From: Rachycentron canadum
Lineage: Eukaryota > Chordata > Actinopteri > Carangiformes > Rachycentridae
NCBI GenBank assembly: GCA_038496675.1
Contig: CM076649.1
Span: forward strand, 14,236,315-14,300,314
Direction: 5' to 3'
DNA length: 64,000 bases
The position numbers and the translations under genes were made by a program. Position 1 is the first letter of the stretch; every line of letters begins with the position of its first letter. Below, one piece after another: positions 13,601 to 26,405 of the stretch. The notes beneath the pieces are model-generated. The model was not told the DNA's origin, did not search any database, and worked only from the letters and a program-made list of their open reading frames with translations.

Positions 13601-14432
13601 GGCGTACGTACACACTGACTGTGTGTCACTGTAGACTGGGGCCATGTCTCAGCGCTAGCGCTTGGTAGTTTTGAGGTGATATATTGTGCGCGAAGGAAAC
13701 AGAATTTGTTGGGGTTTTTTCGTTGTCATTACCGGAGCATACAACATATGCTGAACCTCTCTACACCTGTAACAACTTTCTGTCAGCCCACATGCTTCTG
13801 AGCAAAGCAGACATAAGTACAACAGAAATGAAATGACTTGAGCTTGCAACATCTGTGGACTTTTATTTGCTTTACTGATGCCTTGAATAAAGCTCAACAG
13901 CGCCAACCACAGGCTGCTAAAGGGATCGCAATCTAATACATCGTTGGCAGGAGAACAGATCACACAATCCAACATAATTTAAGTTAGGTCAGTTCAGCTA
14001 AGAGGTCAAGAGGATTTCTTGATGATTGTAAATGATAGGCAAAAAAATAAGAGATATTAAATATGACAGCCAACAACTGAGGCTGACTGTCTACATAAAT
14101 TCAAATAGATTTTAAAGTGTCATAATGAAAAATAAAGCTATTAAGAAGCTGTGGATGAGTGGGCAACCCCTCAAATCACAATGAAATAAGAATAACATTC
14201 ATTCCTTACAAACACAAATTGACTAAGCATGGCTAGCCAGCTAGCACACCATTAGGGAACAACACTGTGTGAGCCATCAGGGCAGATGGTGACAACTGCT
14301 TTGTTACCTGTCATCAAAATTTCAGGAATTTGAATTTACACAGTTTTCACACTAATTTCTGCTCATGATGAGTTCATGTTTGGCCTAAACATCAGCAGTT
14401 CAGAAGACAGAGTTCAGCTGGTCCTGTTGAAT
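10609..14432. other. Intergenic region between zmat1-like gene and cd8b
   Basis: The cd8b promoter should lie just above 10608. No other exon was recognised. ORFs at 12433-12720 (+) and 13655-13975 (-) have no recognisable domain and no supporting splice context. A minus-strand AATAAA at 13862-13867 may end the zmat1-like transcript, which would put most of 13862-14432 in its 3' UTR. Confidence 0.55.
13862..13867 (-). terminator. Candidate polyadenylation signal of zmat1-like gene
   Basis: Minus-strand AATAAA about 570 bases past the stop codon at 14433. Chosen on position only. Confidence 0.35.
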
Positions 14433-17400
14433 TTAACAGCCCAGAATGGAGTCATCCCACAGCTTCTCCTCTTCCGTCCTAGTGTCGACTTTCTCTTTCA
14501 TTTTCTTCTTGTCCTTTCTGTATCTGGATTTGGCATGCTCATCCTGCCCGCCCTCCTCCTGCTCAACATTTATTTCAGCCTGTATATGCACTTCAGTATA
14601 TTTTCTATTGTCTGTCACATCTTCTGGCTTTAAATTGTTTATCCCCCTATCCCCTCCTTCCTCCTCTTCCCTTAGTTTTTTTTCTTTTCGTCTCTGCTTG
14701 CCATGTTTCTTTTGCTTATTTCTCCTCCGCCTCTCTTGCTCTGACTCTCCAAATTCTTCCCTTTTTCTCTCCTCTGAGTCATTGTCTCGTTCTCTCCTTT
14801 GCCGTTTTCTCTGCCTCTCCTCCTTGTGCGAGTCTTCATCTCTTGCCCTCCTGCCTCGTTCCATCCTGGGTTTTCTAATTCTCCTCCTTTCTCGTCGCTT
14901 GTATATTCTGTCATCACTGTCACATGTGCTACTGCTATAAGAAGAGGAAGATGAGGAGGAATAAGATGATGAGGTAGTATAGGAGGAGGAACTTGACTGT
15001 GTTCTGCGCTTCTTTCTCTTTGTGGGCCGACCGGCAAACTGTGGAGAGCCTGAGGCTGGGAAGACTGGAGGAGGGCAGTTAGAGTCCCGGCCATGAAGAA
15101 GCCAGGGAGGACCTTGATATGGAGGACGCCATCCTTCAGATACGTAGTAACCACCAGAGGGAAACTGATGAGGAGGGTCAGAGGTGGGAGTAAGGTTGGG
15201 CACAGGTTTGTTCACCTCTAAGATATGCTCCTTGTTTATTACTTCCTGTATTTCCTCTTTAGCTTCCTCATCCTCGTTTTGCATGTCACCCTGAGGGAGG
15301 GCTTGACTGGTCTTGGGGGTAATTCCACGAGCTTTCTGAACCTGAATGTAATCTGCCAGTTCATCTGCAAATGTGCTGTAGACTTTTTGTTGGGATTTGC
15401 AGAGGTCAACGACCTTCTTCTCCCTGGGCAAGAGAACAGGAATTAATCAGTTAAATCAGGTAATAAATGTTGACGCCAAACTAAAGTTTTTTTGACAAGA
15501 CAGCAGAAAAACAAATTTACTGAAATGTAGTTTCATGATACAATTAAATTATCAAGAGCCTGGTGGTTAACTTAACTTAATTTAACCATGGTTAAATTAA
15601 CATGTCATACAAAGAGCAATATGACCCTCCAAGACATATGTTTGATAAACACAAAAACCGTCAACATGTTAACGTACCATCCAACAAGTTCAAATTATCA
15701 CAGAAGTAGTCAGTACCAATGGGTCCATCTTTGAACTCAGCCTTCATTTTGACACTAACTACACACCTGTAATGCTGTGATGTTCAATTTGTGACTGCAT
15801 CGTGCACGGTTGTGAAAAACTTCACTGACAAAATCTCTCCACAGACAATCACCTGCAAAAGTACCTAAACCCACCACTGCAGTAGTTCCCACTGCAGTCA
15901 GTTTCTCCAGGACCACATTTTGTAACTAAGAGACACACACACACACACAGGTGAAAGCATGTAATATTCAGCGAGCAGACTAACTTGTTTCCTTTCTCAT
16001 GCTGCTGTTGCCCAAAATGGGTGGGTTGTGCACACTACTCACCCCAGTTGTAAATATAAAACAGGGATGGGACTCAAACCACAAACCTGGCTGAGAACCA
16101 AAGTATAAGCTTAACTCATGTGAAAACTATGCAGAGCTGTCTTAGTATGAAAAAAAGCAACTTAATGGAGCTTAAATGTCGCCAGAGGTCCAGAAAGGAG
16201 AGTTGAAGCACAGTGTAGAGCAGAGGTTTAATTTTACGTGAATGACACAATGTCAGTGGATGTGGGGTTTCTGACTAACTCTTGATCTTACCTAATCTGG
16301 TGCTTGTTTCCCTGAATGTGTGCCTGGTACATCTCCACAGAGTTAAATTGCACACTGCACATCTGACACGTCAGGGAGTTGGCTGTGGGCAACAGAGAGT
16401 GGGTGAGGTGGGGAGAGGAGAGCAGGGAAACACGGCATAAATGATCAAACAGTGGCTTATGACTAATCAGACACACTGCATTCGTTTCTTTCTTCACGTC
16501 ACGTCAGTTCTGGTGAGTTACTGATTTACATCAAATCATAATAATAATAATATTAGATTAACATTACATTTGCATTTGGGGGTCTCCAAATCTTGCCTGC
16601 ACTACACAACTGACAGTTTTTTTTATTATACAACACTTTGGTCAACATTTGTTCTTAAATGTTCTTTGTAAATCAACTTAGCTTGACTTAAACTATATTA
16701 TTATTTAACCAAACCAAAATTAGACTAACTTTTTTTGTGAACGCTTATTTATTGTCATAAAACTGACACCTACCTGCCACTTCTGATGGAATAAAATCTT
16801 CATGGTTAAAGGGATTTGTGTTTTTAAATATCAGTGTTATTTTAGGAAGCTTGGCATAAAAGTCTTCTGCGTTTTAGTTTGAGCTCATGAGCTGGTATTA
16901 TAATGCTGTTGTATTAGTAGTAGCGTTTTATTAGTATTATTGCTGTTGTGCTGTTGCCAGCTTCCGCATTTATCTGTCTCCTTACATCAAAACTAGACAA
17001 CACTTATGTGCAGTATTGATCAATGTCAATACTGCCTTTTACAATACATGTAAAATCACAGTGTGCAACAGATGAAATATGAATGTAATCCCTTCAGTGT
17101 TTAGTGCCCTTTGTATTACCCAGTTTTGCTGAGTGATAGGACTCTGTGTTACCTTGTTGGACATTGTCTCCCAACTCTTTCATCAACTCCTGCCTGGCCT
17201 GATTCCTCTGGTGTTTGCGTCCATTGTAGTGTTGCAAAGCCATTTGGGGATTGTTGAAGGAAGCAGCACACAGAGCGCAGCACTTGTTAGGGTCTTTCAG
17301 ATCAACCTCTGTGCTGGGGGCAGTTGCTGTGGCTTCTTGGTCTACAGGATGCTCCATACAACCCTCTGGGGCTGATTTCTGATCAGCACTATTAGGATCC

Positions 17401-20400
17401 CGAGTTGGCCTTGGTAGTGTACACACCTCTGTGTACCGGTTGATGACTACAATGAAAAAATATCAGTCTAAGTTAATTTATATTTGACCTTTTGTAAAAC
17501 TTCAGCCAAAATTTGAAGCATAATAACATAATGTAATGTTAATCTCTAAACATTTAAATTCAAATCTCCACATTACGTCTCCATCACATAACCTGCACTT
17601 GCCTGTGGGCTGGAGACCTTGTTTACGAAGATTTTTTGCATGGACTTTGCCGTCATAGTGTGATTTTGCCACCAAGTGGGAACTAAACACCATATTACAC
17701 AGGTCACAGAACCGGTCCTTATCAGTGGTCATGGTCTGCAGCAAAAAACAGGCAAAACACTGGGAAGTCAGACAAGAATCATGCTCCTAAACAAAATTAA
17801 ATTTAAAGGACAAAATAAGAAAGATATTTTAGACCAGTTTCACCACTTACAGCCATCACATAGAATCTCTACTGCTACTTGTGTCGGCTTTTGTTTAATT
17901 CAAAATGCTTGTGCTGGCACCCACAGAGGGAACATGGCCCCTCCACCTTGACTCAGCAGTTTGTGCTCAGCTACACTAACACTTCCAGTTGCTAGATTCA
18001 ATTTCCGTGTGCCTCCCTTTTGCATAATCATGTTGTATTGAGAGGGATATAATCAGGGCATTAAAGTTACGACCCATAAGATGCCTTACTGTTGAACGCT
18101 TGCATCAGTACAGTTTCAGTTCACACAACTCATTGCTTGATTATTAACATAAAAGATGTAAAAAGTAGTATGAATGCTAACCTGAGACGCTGTGGACTCT
18201 TTGCTTATCTTCTCGGTTCTCTTGGCCTGCAGGTACACCTTGAGTTTCTGAGCATGTTTCTTACCCTGCAGTTAGGGGATATTAGAGACATAATTATAAA
18301 GGGTCTGACCCATTGAGGTCAATAAAACTGTACCAGAGTTACGTGTGTTTGGGAAGTGGCACACACCTCATAGTGAGATAGCCTCTGAGACTCAAACAAA
18401 AGCACAGCCTCACACACATGGCAGTAGCTGTCTGTGAGGAGACCCTTTAGTAGCTCCTCTTCATTCTTGTCTCCTGTGTGGCAGATTATACTGTCACTGT
18501 TACAATTAGGCCTCAGTGAACAAAGCATAAGGTTTCTTGCAAGCAACAAATACAGAGCTATTCAGTCGTTTGATCGCATTTGTAACTTCCTCACATGAAA
18601 AAAAAAAAGGTTATACTTCAAAAGAAATTTCACTTTCATTGTTTAACAACTTCCTGTATACTAGAAAAAAAAAGTGGCCCTAAGTTAACACAGTAATTCA
18701 AGATGCACACTCACCTTCTTAAGATATTTAAAGCAGGATGTTATCCATCCATTGATCATAATATGTATTATTTACCAAAAGTATTATTCTCATTCAATAC
18801 GAACCTCATAAAGATTTGTCGTATATATTACTACCATGTGTGAAAGTTAGGGTTTCATGCTCGACTGCATTCATTCTGTTCAATGCCTTATGCATGTTCA
18901 TTGTTTGCTGCACTTCTTCATTCATGTAACCTTTGAATACATGACGAGTTCACCCTCTTTGCCCTGATGGCATCAACACAGTACATTGTATTCACTTTTG
19001 CTTGAAACAAAGTTATTTAGAATTGAAAAAAAAACAAAACAAAACAAAACTGTGCATAAATACTGTTCATAATAGCTCAATTCTCTGGGCAAAGATTTGG
19101 TAATGAGTGTGATGACTTTTGTGATGAACGTGCCTGTGGAGTGCTAGTTTTGTTTTTAGAGACGTCACTCAATTAATAAACTGATGTGTTATTGCATCTT
19201 TTAAACCTTGCTGACAACAATCCATACATGTCTACATATTTTACAAGTGACATGGTTTGATACAGTTAAACTATAATGATATATGGTAAGATAATCATGA
19301 GACGTGTCTGATAATTATGACTGTGCTGATTGAAATGTGTAACTTCAGCTGAAATGACCAGTCGAAGTCTCAATTAGGTAGTCAAAAAAAAAATATTAGT
19401 GATCAATTACCTTATATTAATATACAGCTATGTTTGTTAGTGTACTTGTTTTTCTCATTTGCCAAATGCACACTACAAAAAGGTCTATTCAATATTTACG
19501 TACTGCATGATCATTTGTCACTGAATAAACCATTAACCAAATTATTGGTTAATGGCATAAACCAAATTATTAAAAAAAGAAAAAAAACATTATTCAGTTA
19601 TAAAAAACTACAATTGCATAATGGAATGAAGGTTGGGAGAAGTATTGGCATAGGAATTAAGGACTGAAATACATTCAGAATGTCTCAAGTCCCAAGACTG
19701 ACCACCTACATGTGTTGGCAGACTTTTAATTTACCAAATTCTGCAATGTAATGCAATAAAATAATCATACACTAAATTACAACATTCCTCTGTGTATCTA
19801 AGTGAAATGACATCCACAGCTCAAATAACTTGGGACTGCAAAGCATAAAACAGCATAAACACTAAAAGACTAAGAAATATTTCTGTCTGAAACATGTCTG
19901 CTGATACATTTCAAATATTGTACTTACCAAATGATATTCACAGTAGAAGTTAACAAGAGAACAGAGATTGTAGGTACTGTATCTCACAACACATGTACAA
20001 TGTTTGAATGGGAGAAAACATTTCCTATTCACACCCTCATCTACTGAAAGATTTTTATTTAAGAGCTGCACAAGGCCACCAAGTGAGGCGCATATGGCCG
20101 TTTTTGATCAATGGCAACTCAGCTGCTGGGCTCTGAGGGCCTTCAAACTCAAAGCCAACCTTATAATTCAGTATAATTAACACACCTACATTTTAGACAG
20201 TAAAACTTCGCCATTAGCTTCGTGACTGCTTCATTGCACTGACTGCTTCAGTTAAGTATTAAGATGAGGATGTCATGTATTGCCAAAGAGAAGATGAAGT
20301 CGATGTCACCCATTAAAAGGTATAAAGTTATTTGGTGGCCTCCGGTATCAAACCTGCTAGCTGGCCGACCAGCTAACCTGTACTGTCGGTATGTGGCTGG

Positions 20401-20857
20401 TTTAAATGGTCGAGAAGGCCGTGTGGGTTGCAAGACTATATAATTAGCAACTGGCCAACCACGTACAGACCTGTGAAAACGAGCAGCCTCGTAACACTGT
20501 GTGGTTTCATTGTAAGGCTGGTACAAGGATTAAAAGGGCCCGGTAACACATACTGAGCAACTCCCAGCGTTTCAGCTAACGTTAGACAGCTCCCATTAGC
20601 GTATTTAGCTAAGGAGCTAGCCCCACTCGACTGCCGAGCTGGCTAACCAGTTAGCTAAAGCGCTAACGTTGGCTCGGCAGGCAGGACGCCATATTTTCAC
20701 ATTCTAGACAAAACTCACCTTCAACCTGGGTACTATCTATTTTAGTGTTTATTACTTTGTCAGCATCTGTGACAGAAGCCGCGTTGGGTGTACTAGTAGT
20801 GTTATTTTGAGCATCTGATTCCGCAAGCAGCGGAGAACAGACGCTTGTGCCGTCCAT
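14433..20857 (-). CDS. zmat1: Zinc finger matrin-type protein 1-like, with KRCC1-like tail
   Basis: Seven coding exons: 20719-20857, 18367-18473, 18182-18265, 17603-17735, 17153-17446, 16292-16382, 14433-15423, giving 612 residues, close to human ZMAT1 (638, from memory). Four U1/matrin-type C2H2 fingers are visible: Cys64/Cys67-His80/His86, Cys120/Cys123-His136/His142, Cys211/Cys214-His227/His233 and Cys258/Cys261-His274/His280. Such fingers usually bind double-stranded RNA or nuclear RNA. After the fingers comes KVYSTFADELADYIQVQKAR, nearly the signature that opens KRCC1, then a Ser/Tyr run, a long Arg/Glu/Lys-rich low-complexity tail, and a conserved-looking end, LWDDSILGC. Exon 4 (17603-17735) uses a GC donor (CAG then GCAAGT); no GT alternative keeps finger 3 in frame. 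The start was chosen at ATGGACGG, which has A at -3 and G at +4. An upstream in-frame ATG exists at about 20995. The family assignment is good; the choice between zmat1 and a KRCC1-related paralogue is open. Confidence 0.8.
15577..15600. repeat. 24-bp perfect palindrome
   Basis: Two 12-base arms (TTAATTTAACCA and its reverse complement) meet with no spacer inside the last intron of the zmat1-like gene. AT-rich; function unknown. Confidence 0.85.
20570..20670. promoter_or_regulatory. GCTAAC/GTTAGC word cluster in zmat1 intron 1
   Basis: At least four copies of GCTAAC or GTTAGC, plus several TTAGCTAA variants, within about 100 bases, starting some 50 bases past the exon 1 donor. The region is richer in CpG than its surroundings. 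A similar cluster sits in intron 1 of idh3b. Confidence 0.45.
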
Positions 20858-21448
20858 CTTTTTCTCTAGCTGTTTGGAGCATGCGCAGTGTCCTCCTAGT
20901 GCTGATGGCGTTGCGTTGATCCACAGAGAAGTTGACAGAGCGATGATAAACTCACTGTTTCCTTTACTGGACCCTTTTTCCTGGACAGGTTTCATATTTT
21001 CAAAATGGTGAATAAAGTGTTGTGGATTTTTTTTTTATGTTGAACTTTGCACTTTGTATAAAGAAAAATAAAACAAAAGAATAGAAGCACTATAGATGTA
21101 AAAAGCTAATATAAATGAAATTCATCCCTCAAGAATTTCAGTGTTTGTTCCTGCTATGACTTGTCAACATGTTATTTATTATTGGCTGCCATAGTGATGT
21201 AAGTATGAGTTGAAGCGTTACATAATAAAATATATGTGTGAATTCATTGAAAATTTACATGCAATATTTAGACGTGTTGAACTAGTTTTGCCGCTATTCC
21301 AAATCTTGTGTAAAATGTGTGTTTATCCCTTTTTTTCCTTTTTTTTTCTTTTTTTTTTTTTTGCTCTACATTTACTATTCACACCATATGACATTAACAA
21401 TTTTGGATGCAAAATAACTGAAAAAAGAGGTAATATCAAAATAGGTGC
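20858..21448. other. zmat1 promoter side and gap to gnrh2
   Basis: The zmat1 5' UTR and promoter lie just above 20857. The rest is AT-rich with a T-rich tract near 21330-21362. No gene was seen. Confidence 0.5.
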
Positions 21449-21454
21449 TTTATT
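21449..21454 (-). terminator. Polyadenylation signal of gnrh2 (AATAAA)
   Basis: Minus-strand AATAAA about 150 bases past the gnrh2 stop codon. Confidence 0.6.
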
Positions 21455-21604
21455 TTGAGGCATTACAATTTCAACATTTGTGTGCCACCGATAAAATGTA
21501 ATGCTGGAAACCAAAGGCGAGATCTAAGGATAAACATTAAGTTGACAAGAACACTGATGAAGACAGTCACTATATGTAGAAAAGCAGTGAAGGCTTGAAC
21601 GCTG

Positions 21605-22451
21605 TCACTTTCTCCTCTGGAGCTCTCTGGCTAAGGCATCCAACTGTGGAGAGAGTTACCTGGGTTAAGACAGTCTACAGGTTAATGGATAAAAGCATAT
21701 AAGGTACCTCTATAGTACAGATTTTTGTTGTTGTGACTGATAGAATATGTGGGGCATTATTTCATCAGAGTGGCATCTATTTATTTGTGTTTCTGTGCAG
21801 AGTTTCAGTGACACATTCTTTCTTTTCATTCATTTCATTCATTCTTCACCATTGATTAAATATATAGCAGAGTTTTACAGTACTTTCTTTCAAATTGTAT
21901 ATTAATGAGAAAGCTGATAGAAGAAATAATACTGACAAGGATTTGTATTTGCTGGATGAGTCATTAACTGTTGATCAGCTAATGATCCTATTACTGGTTA
22001 TAAAGCTCTATGAGTACAATGGGGCATTGGGGTTTAAGCAGAAGTGGACATGATACTGCCAGACTCAGTTTTCTCGTATTTTTCTTACAAGAATGTTTCT
22101 GAGAATGCTCCTCCTCTGCGGTCTCAAGTAGCTGCATTCCCCTGCCTCACACAGCTTTATCTCCTCTGAAATCTGAGACAGAGAAAGAGCATGAGAGAGG
22201 GGGAATATGAGAGAAGCATAAAGAGGTACAGAATATTTGAGTTCTCAACAGAAAAAGCTCAATGACTGATAAAATGCTGCACCCTGACCCACACACAAAC
22301 AAACACTGGTCCTGACCTCCGACGTGCTGAAAGAGTCCAGCTCCCTCTTGCCTCCGGGGTACCAACCATGGGACCAGTGCTGAGCATTGGACAGCTGAGC
22401 CCCAACACATACAAGCAGCCCCAGAAGCAAAACCAGCCGAGATACACACAT
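21605..22451 (-). CDS. gnrh2: Progonadoliberin-2 (GnRH-II precursor)
   Basis: Three coding exons: 22317-22451, 22089-22172, 21605-21643, all phase 0, giving 85 residues, the usual size in fish. Exon 1 encodes a signal peptide (about residues 1-24), then the decapeptide [10 protein letters not shown] and the amidation/cleavage site GKR, then the start of the GnRH-associated peptide (ELDSFSTSE). Exons 2 and 3 encode the rest of that peptide, including [15 protein letters not shown] and a final [12 protein letters not shown]. The product is the midbrain GnRH neuropeptide, processed in the secretory pathway; its N-terminal Gln becomes pyroglutamate and its C-terminal Gly is amidated. ptpra lies upstream, as in other vertebrates. 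A 5' UTR exon ending at 22938 is likely. Confidence 0.97.
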
Positions 22452-22937
22452 GATATTTGTACCTGAGAGCAAAAACAGAAATTCAGAGTACTGAAAGGCA
22501 ATTGTCTCTGATCTTTTAGTATCTGGTTTAGAGACAAATTTCAAATTTCATATTGATGTTTTAATACTAATATAAATACTTAATACACTGCAATAAAAGC
22601 TCAGCAGAGTGTAGTTGGTTCGACAAACTGCTCTAATATTAATAAGACAATTGGGCTGAGCTACAATAATGCTATTAATTTTTCAGCTTTTCAAAGTATA
22701 TTTCAAACTTCTTTTTAAACTGCAGCAAAAACTTTTCCTCAAACATTCACTTTTGCATAGATACTTATTTATTAGACTTATTTTTAATTTTAAATGTCAA
22801 ATTTGAAGTCATTTCATTTTAATTTCAGGTAATAGTCACAGTTCATTATAGCTGAGTAATGTGATTGTGTTTATTCTAATATTCTTGTTTCAGACAGTAC
22901 AGTAAGGTCACACAGAAGTATAAGTAATCGATCTTAC

Positions 22938-23050
22938 CTTAGTGCCAACGCTTACCACCACAGGTGTCCCCTAACGTCGCTCCTGAAGCTCACTCTGCTT
23001 GTCCTACAGTTTTACAGGTGTGGGCTATTACTGTAAAGATTCTCTTTCCT
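22938..23050 (-). promoter_or_regulatory. Probable gnrh2 5' UTR exon and promoter side
   Basis: A good minus-strand donor (CTAAG then GTAAGATC) ends at 22938, about 490 bases above the coding start. GnRH genes usually have a non-coding first exon. The upper limit and the start site are guesses; a TATA-like CATATAG lies near 23075. Confidence 0.4.
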
Positions 23051-25270
23051 CTCCTCCTCCTCCTCCTTCTCACTATATGTATGAGTCTAAAAGCGCCCCC
23101 TCCCACCAAACATGTCTATTATCCTTCCTCATGTGTCCTGCCCATTACTGACCCCTTCACAGCTCACTTCCCAGTGGTGTAATGAATGATCCCTGGGGTC
23201 AAGAGGTGCAGATGACCTGGCCAGTTCCCATTATCATCTGCAAACAGCATCCAGACCCCCTTTGGGATGCTCAACTACACACAAGCATCATCCATACCTC
23301 CTTCCAAACGCTGTCAGCAAAGTCATTAATTAATATAGTGTTGACCAGTATTATGAAAGCTTTTTTTTTTTTTCGAGAACGTTGCTGCACACAGAACATC
23401 TCAAATGTAGAGGCCACTCTACAGTGGAAGATGTCAATAGGGGGTCATTTATACATAAATCATCAAAAGTAAAGGGGAAAGGAAAAGCTTCACATTATAC
23501 TATACTATAGATATTGGGCTCAAACACAAAACCAGTGCCCTTCTGGCTACTTACCTCTGACTGAGAGCACTCGGGTGTATTTCCCAGATCAAAGTACAGC
23601 AGATAAAACTCAATAGCCCATGTTTCCTCTTTTTTGCATCTGTTTTGACCACAGTGACCCATCATACATCAACCCTCTGACCTAGTTGACACCCCAGTCG
23701 AGGGACACTCAGGGGCACCTGATGAGAGGAGGAACAAACACAGCGGGTTCATGACCTGGGCATAGATAACATCTCTGTCAATTAGATGTGAATGGTGTTA
23801 GATGCAGGAAATGACTGACAGCGTGACACGTGGCTGTTGACTCAGTTCACCCACCTTGCTCCAGTGTAGCGACATAAGACTGTTTGGTGAAAGGGATTGG
23901 TTTAAGCAAGGTGACTCCAGGATGTATCACCAATCACACACAATCACTGCTCCCACAGCTATGCCTGTCAATGTTAGACAGGACTCTACGTATATTGCTA
24001 TTATTGCCCTGTAACTACTATCCAGTTTGTTTCCTGTATCACATACTCAAGAGAGATGTGGTTAATTTCAAGATTTTTAGTGTTCATTAATTTATTTTGA
24101 GCGTTCTTAAAAACACTGCCAACATCTTAGCTGAATATTTAAACTACACAGACTAGTGACAATTTGGCTGCCTTAAATTTGTAGACAGTGAGTTTCAGCT
24201 GTGTTAGCATGCTTGTATAATGTATTATGATTACATTGCTGTTTTATTTGGCAGCGGGTAGCGGTAAAAGAAGCTTTTGCATAATTTACTTCACTAAAAG
24301 TAGCATTGCTAAAATGTACCTGATTACAAGTAAAAGTTATTATGCTGATAACTGTCATATTGATGTGTAGGTGCCATTTAAATTTGTAGTCGGTCAAGAT
24401 GGAGCTAATTATAACTTTACTGACTCATTCCTTTATAACAATGCAACTTGTTTTTAAACCTTAATCTAACAAGTAAGAGTCAATAAATCTGAAGGTGAAT
24501 GCAGACAGTAAAAAGTACATTTTTTCCAACTTAAGCAGCATAAAAAACTCAGGCTAAATGCAAGCTTTTGAAATATAAAATATTATTTGGAAACTTCCTA
24601 AACTTTTTATTGCGGTTCATGGGACTGTTTGAAGTTCGTACCTTGACAGCATTCAATGTATTTTTAAGATTTCTGTGAGTCTTCACCGAGTCAACCTCTT
24701 CTTGATTTGCTCGACATGTACAAACTGTTTAACATTAAAAGGTCTGTTTCTAAACTGTGTATGACTGAGCAGCAGATCAAAGTTTGTCTGGGTCCTGATT
24801 TCATGATTGTGGTCCAATGGACGGCAAAATACGAGATTCACTCAATAGTCATACAACCTAAGTCTAAACATATGTCTAAAATGTATTCCAGGTATTACTG
24901 TCTGTTCTTTTCACACAAACATTTCAATAGCAACACTAAGTGATTCACATATTATTACCTGATTAGTGCAAAACGCACATGAATATTTGATTGAGGGTGA
25001 AGGGTTAAATGCTGAGGACCCTTCAAGAGCAACACTCCAGAGGACTGTCTGATCTATAAGGCACATGAGCGATTGGCAATTATTTTGCCCCACTGTACCA
25101 TTAGTTTAAATTGAGGAGAGCGCTGTAATGAGCATTAGGTTGTTGTGTATTGACACAAACAAACAATGCGCAAATGGATTTGAGTTGTCTGACCCATGAC
25201 ATAACTGCCCTTCTGTGTTTTACATTATATTAAGACAATAAATGCAAACAAATGTTAAAATCTCAAGCAC
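23051..25270. other. Intergenic region between ptpra and gnrh2
   Basis: No exon recognised. A stretch near 24250-24560 contains words such as ACAAGTAAAAGT, resembling a decayed copy of the repeat at 46873. Confidence 0.5.
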
Positions 25271-25276
25271 TTTATT
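25271..25276 (-). terminator. Candidate distal ptpra polyadenylation signal
   Basis: Minus-strand AATAAA 3.7 kb past the ptpra stop codon. Confidence 0.35.
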
Positions 25277-26343
25277 AGGTTTGAACAGTATCTTGCTTAG
25301 AAAGGCCATTTGGCATTATATAATTATATATAATTTTATCATATATATAATTATATATACATATATTCAAATGTTGAATAACAAAACACTAGAAACAAAA
25401 ATGGGCAAATTAAAAAATAGGATTTGCTTAAGACAATTGTACCAAATTAAAAATAGCCCCAAAAAAAAAAAAAAAAAATTTTAAAATGGTCCCAATACAG
25501 TTCAATATACATCTTTTTTTTTAAAAAGGTGGGGGAAGGGCAAATAAAATAAGCAAGGTAGCAGACAGGAATGAAATATAAATAACCTTACATTATGTAC
25601 AAAAGGGAGTGGGCAGTGACCACTGGGCAAGAATGGTTCAAGGACAATGTGAAAGGGAAAGGAAGCAATTGAGTGGAACTGGATAGAAGTCAAGTCTTCC
25701 TCTGGTCTCCCTCACTACAAACGAAGACATTAATTTTCCAGGGCATTCAAAATGCTCCACTGGGGCAAAGCTCCAAGAAAAAAGAGAAGTGAAACAGGGA
25801 GCACTGGTGTCCCTCCATGATAATGCATAAACTATGCAAATGTATTTTTTCTTTTTTTCGAGGAAAAAACTTGAATCTTTGTTCAACATTCAGGTACCCA
25901 CAATTGATTACTTGTCATGGATCCCACGTTCAACTGATATGGAATGAGATCAAGTCATTAAAATAAAAATGGAAATTAATTAAAAAGTGACCTTAATCTT
26001 GGTTTGAAGGAATATAGATATACACGACTTAAGGGAATGTGAGAGGAAGAATTATTGGCCCAGTCTTGGTTTTGGCCATGTTCATCAAATTTTCATCAAA
26101 CAAAAAAGTTGGTCAGGTGAGCTTTGGGAAGTTCATATAAGTTGGGAAAATCTAAACTACAGCCTTGAGGATGGTGATGTTTCCATCACATATTGTGGTA
26201 AAGTTGAGAAAATGAATTTCTTTTGAAAACCTATTAGTGAGGCACTTTTTTTTAGTTCACTGTAAATTGCACAATAGTGGGTCTCAAGGGTTGGCACAGT
26301 GTCATGTTTTGTTGTCAAATTGCGGAAAGACAGTGATCTTGTG

Positions 26344-26347
<4 letters not shown>

Positions 26348-26402
<55 letters not shown>
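26348..26402. repeat. CA dinucleotide microsatellite
   Basis: About 27 uninterrupted CA units in the probable ptpra 3' UTR; the longest CA run in the window. Confidence 0.95.

Positions 26403-26405
<3 letters not shown>

Noticed and set aside
14446..14940. 164-codon plus-strand frame rich in Ser and Leu
   Set aside because: It is the antisense shadow of the Arg/Glu/Ser-rich last exon of the zmat1-like gene.
25316..25376. AT-rich near-palindrome in the probable ptpra 3' UTR
   Set aside because: Simple ATATAT sequence; dyad symmetry is expected and adds nothing specific.
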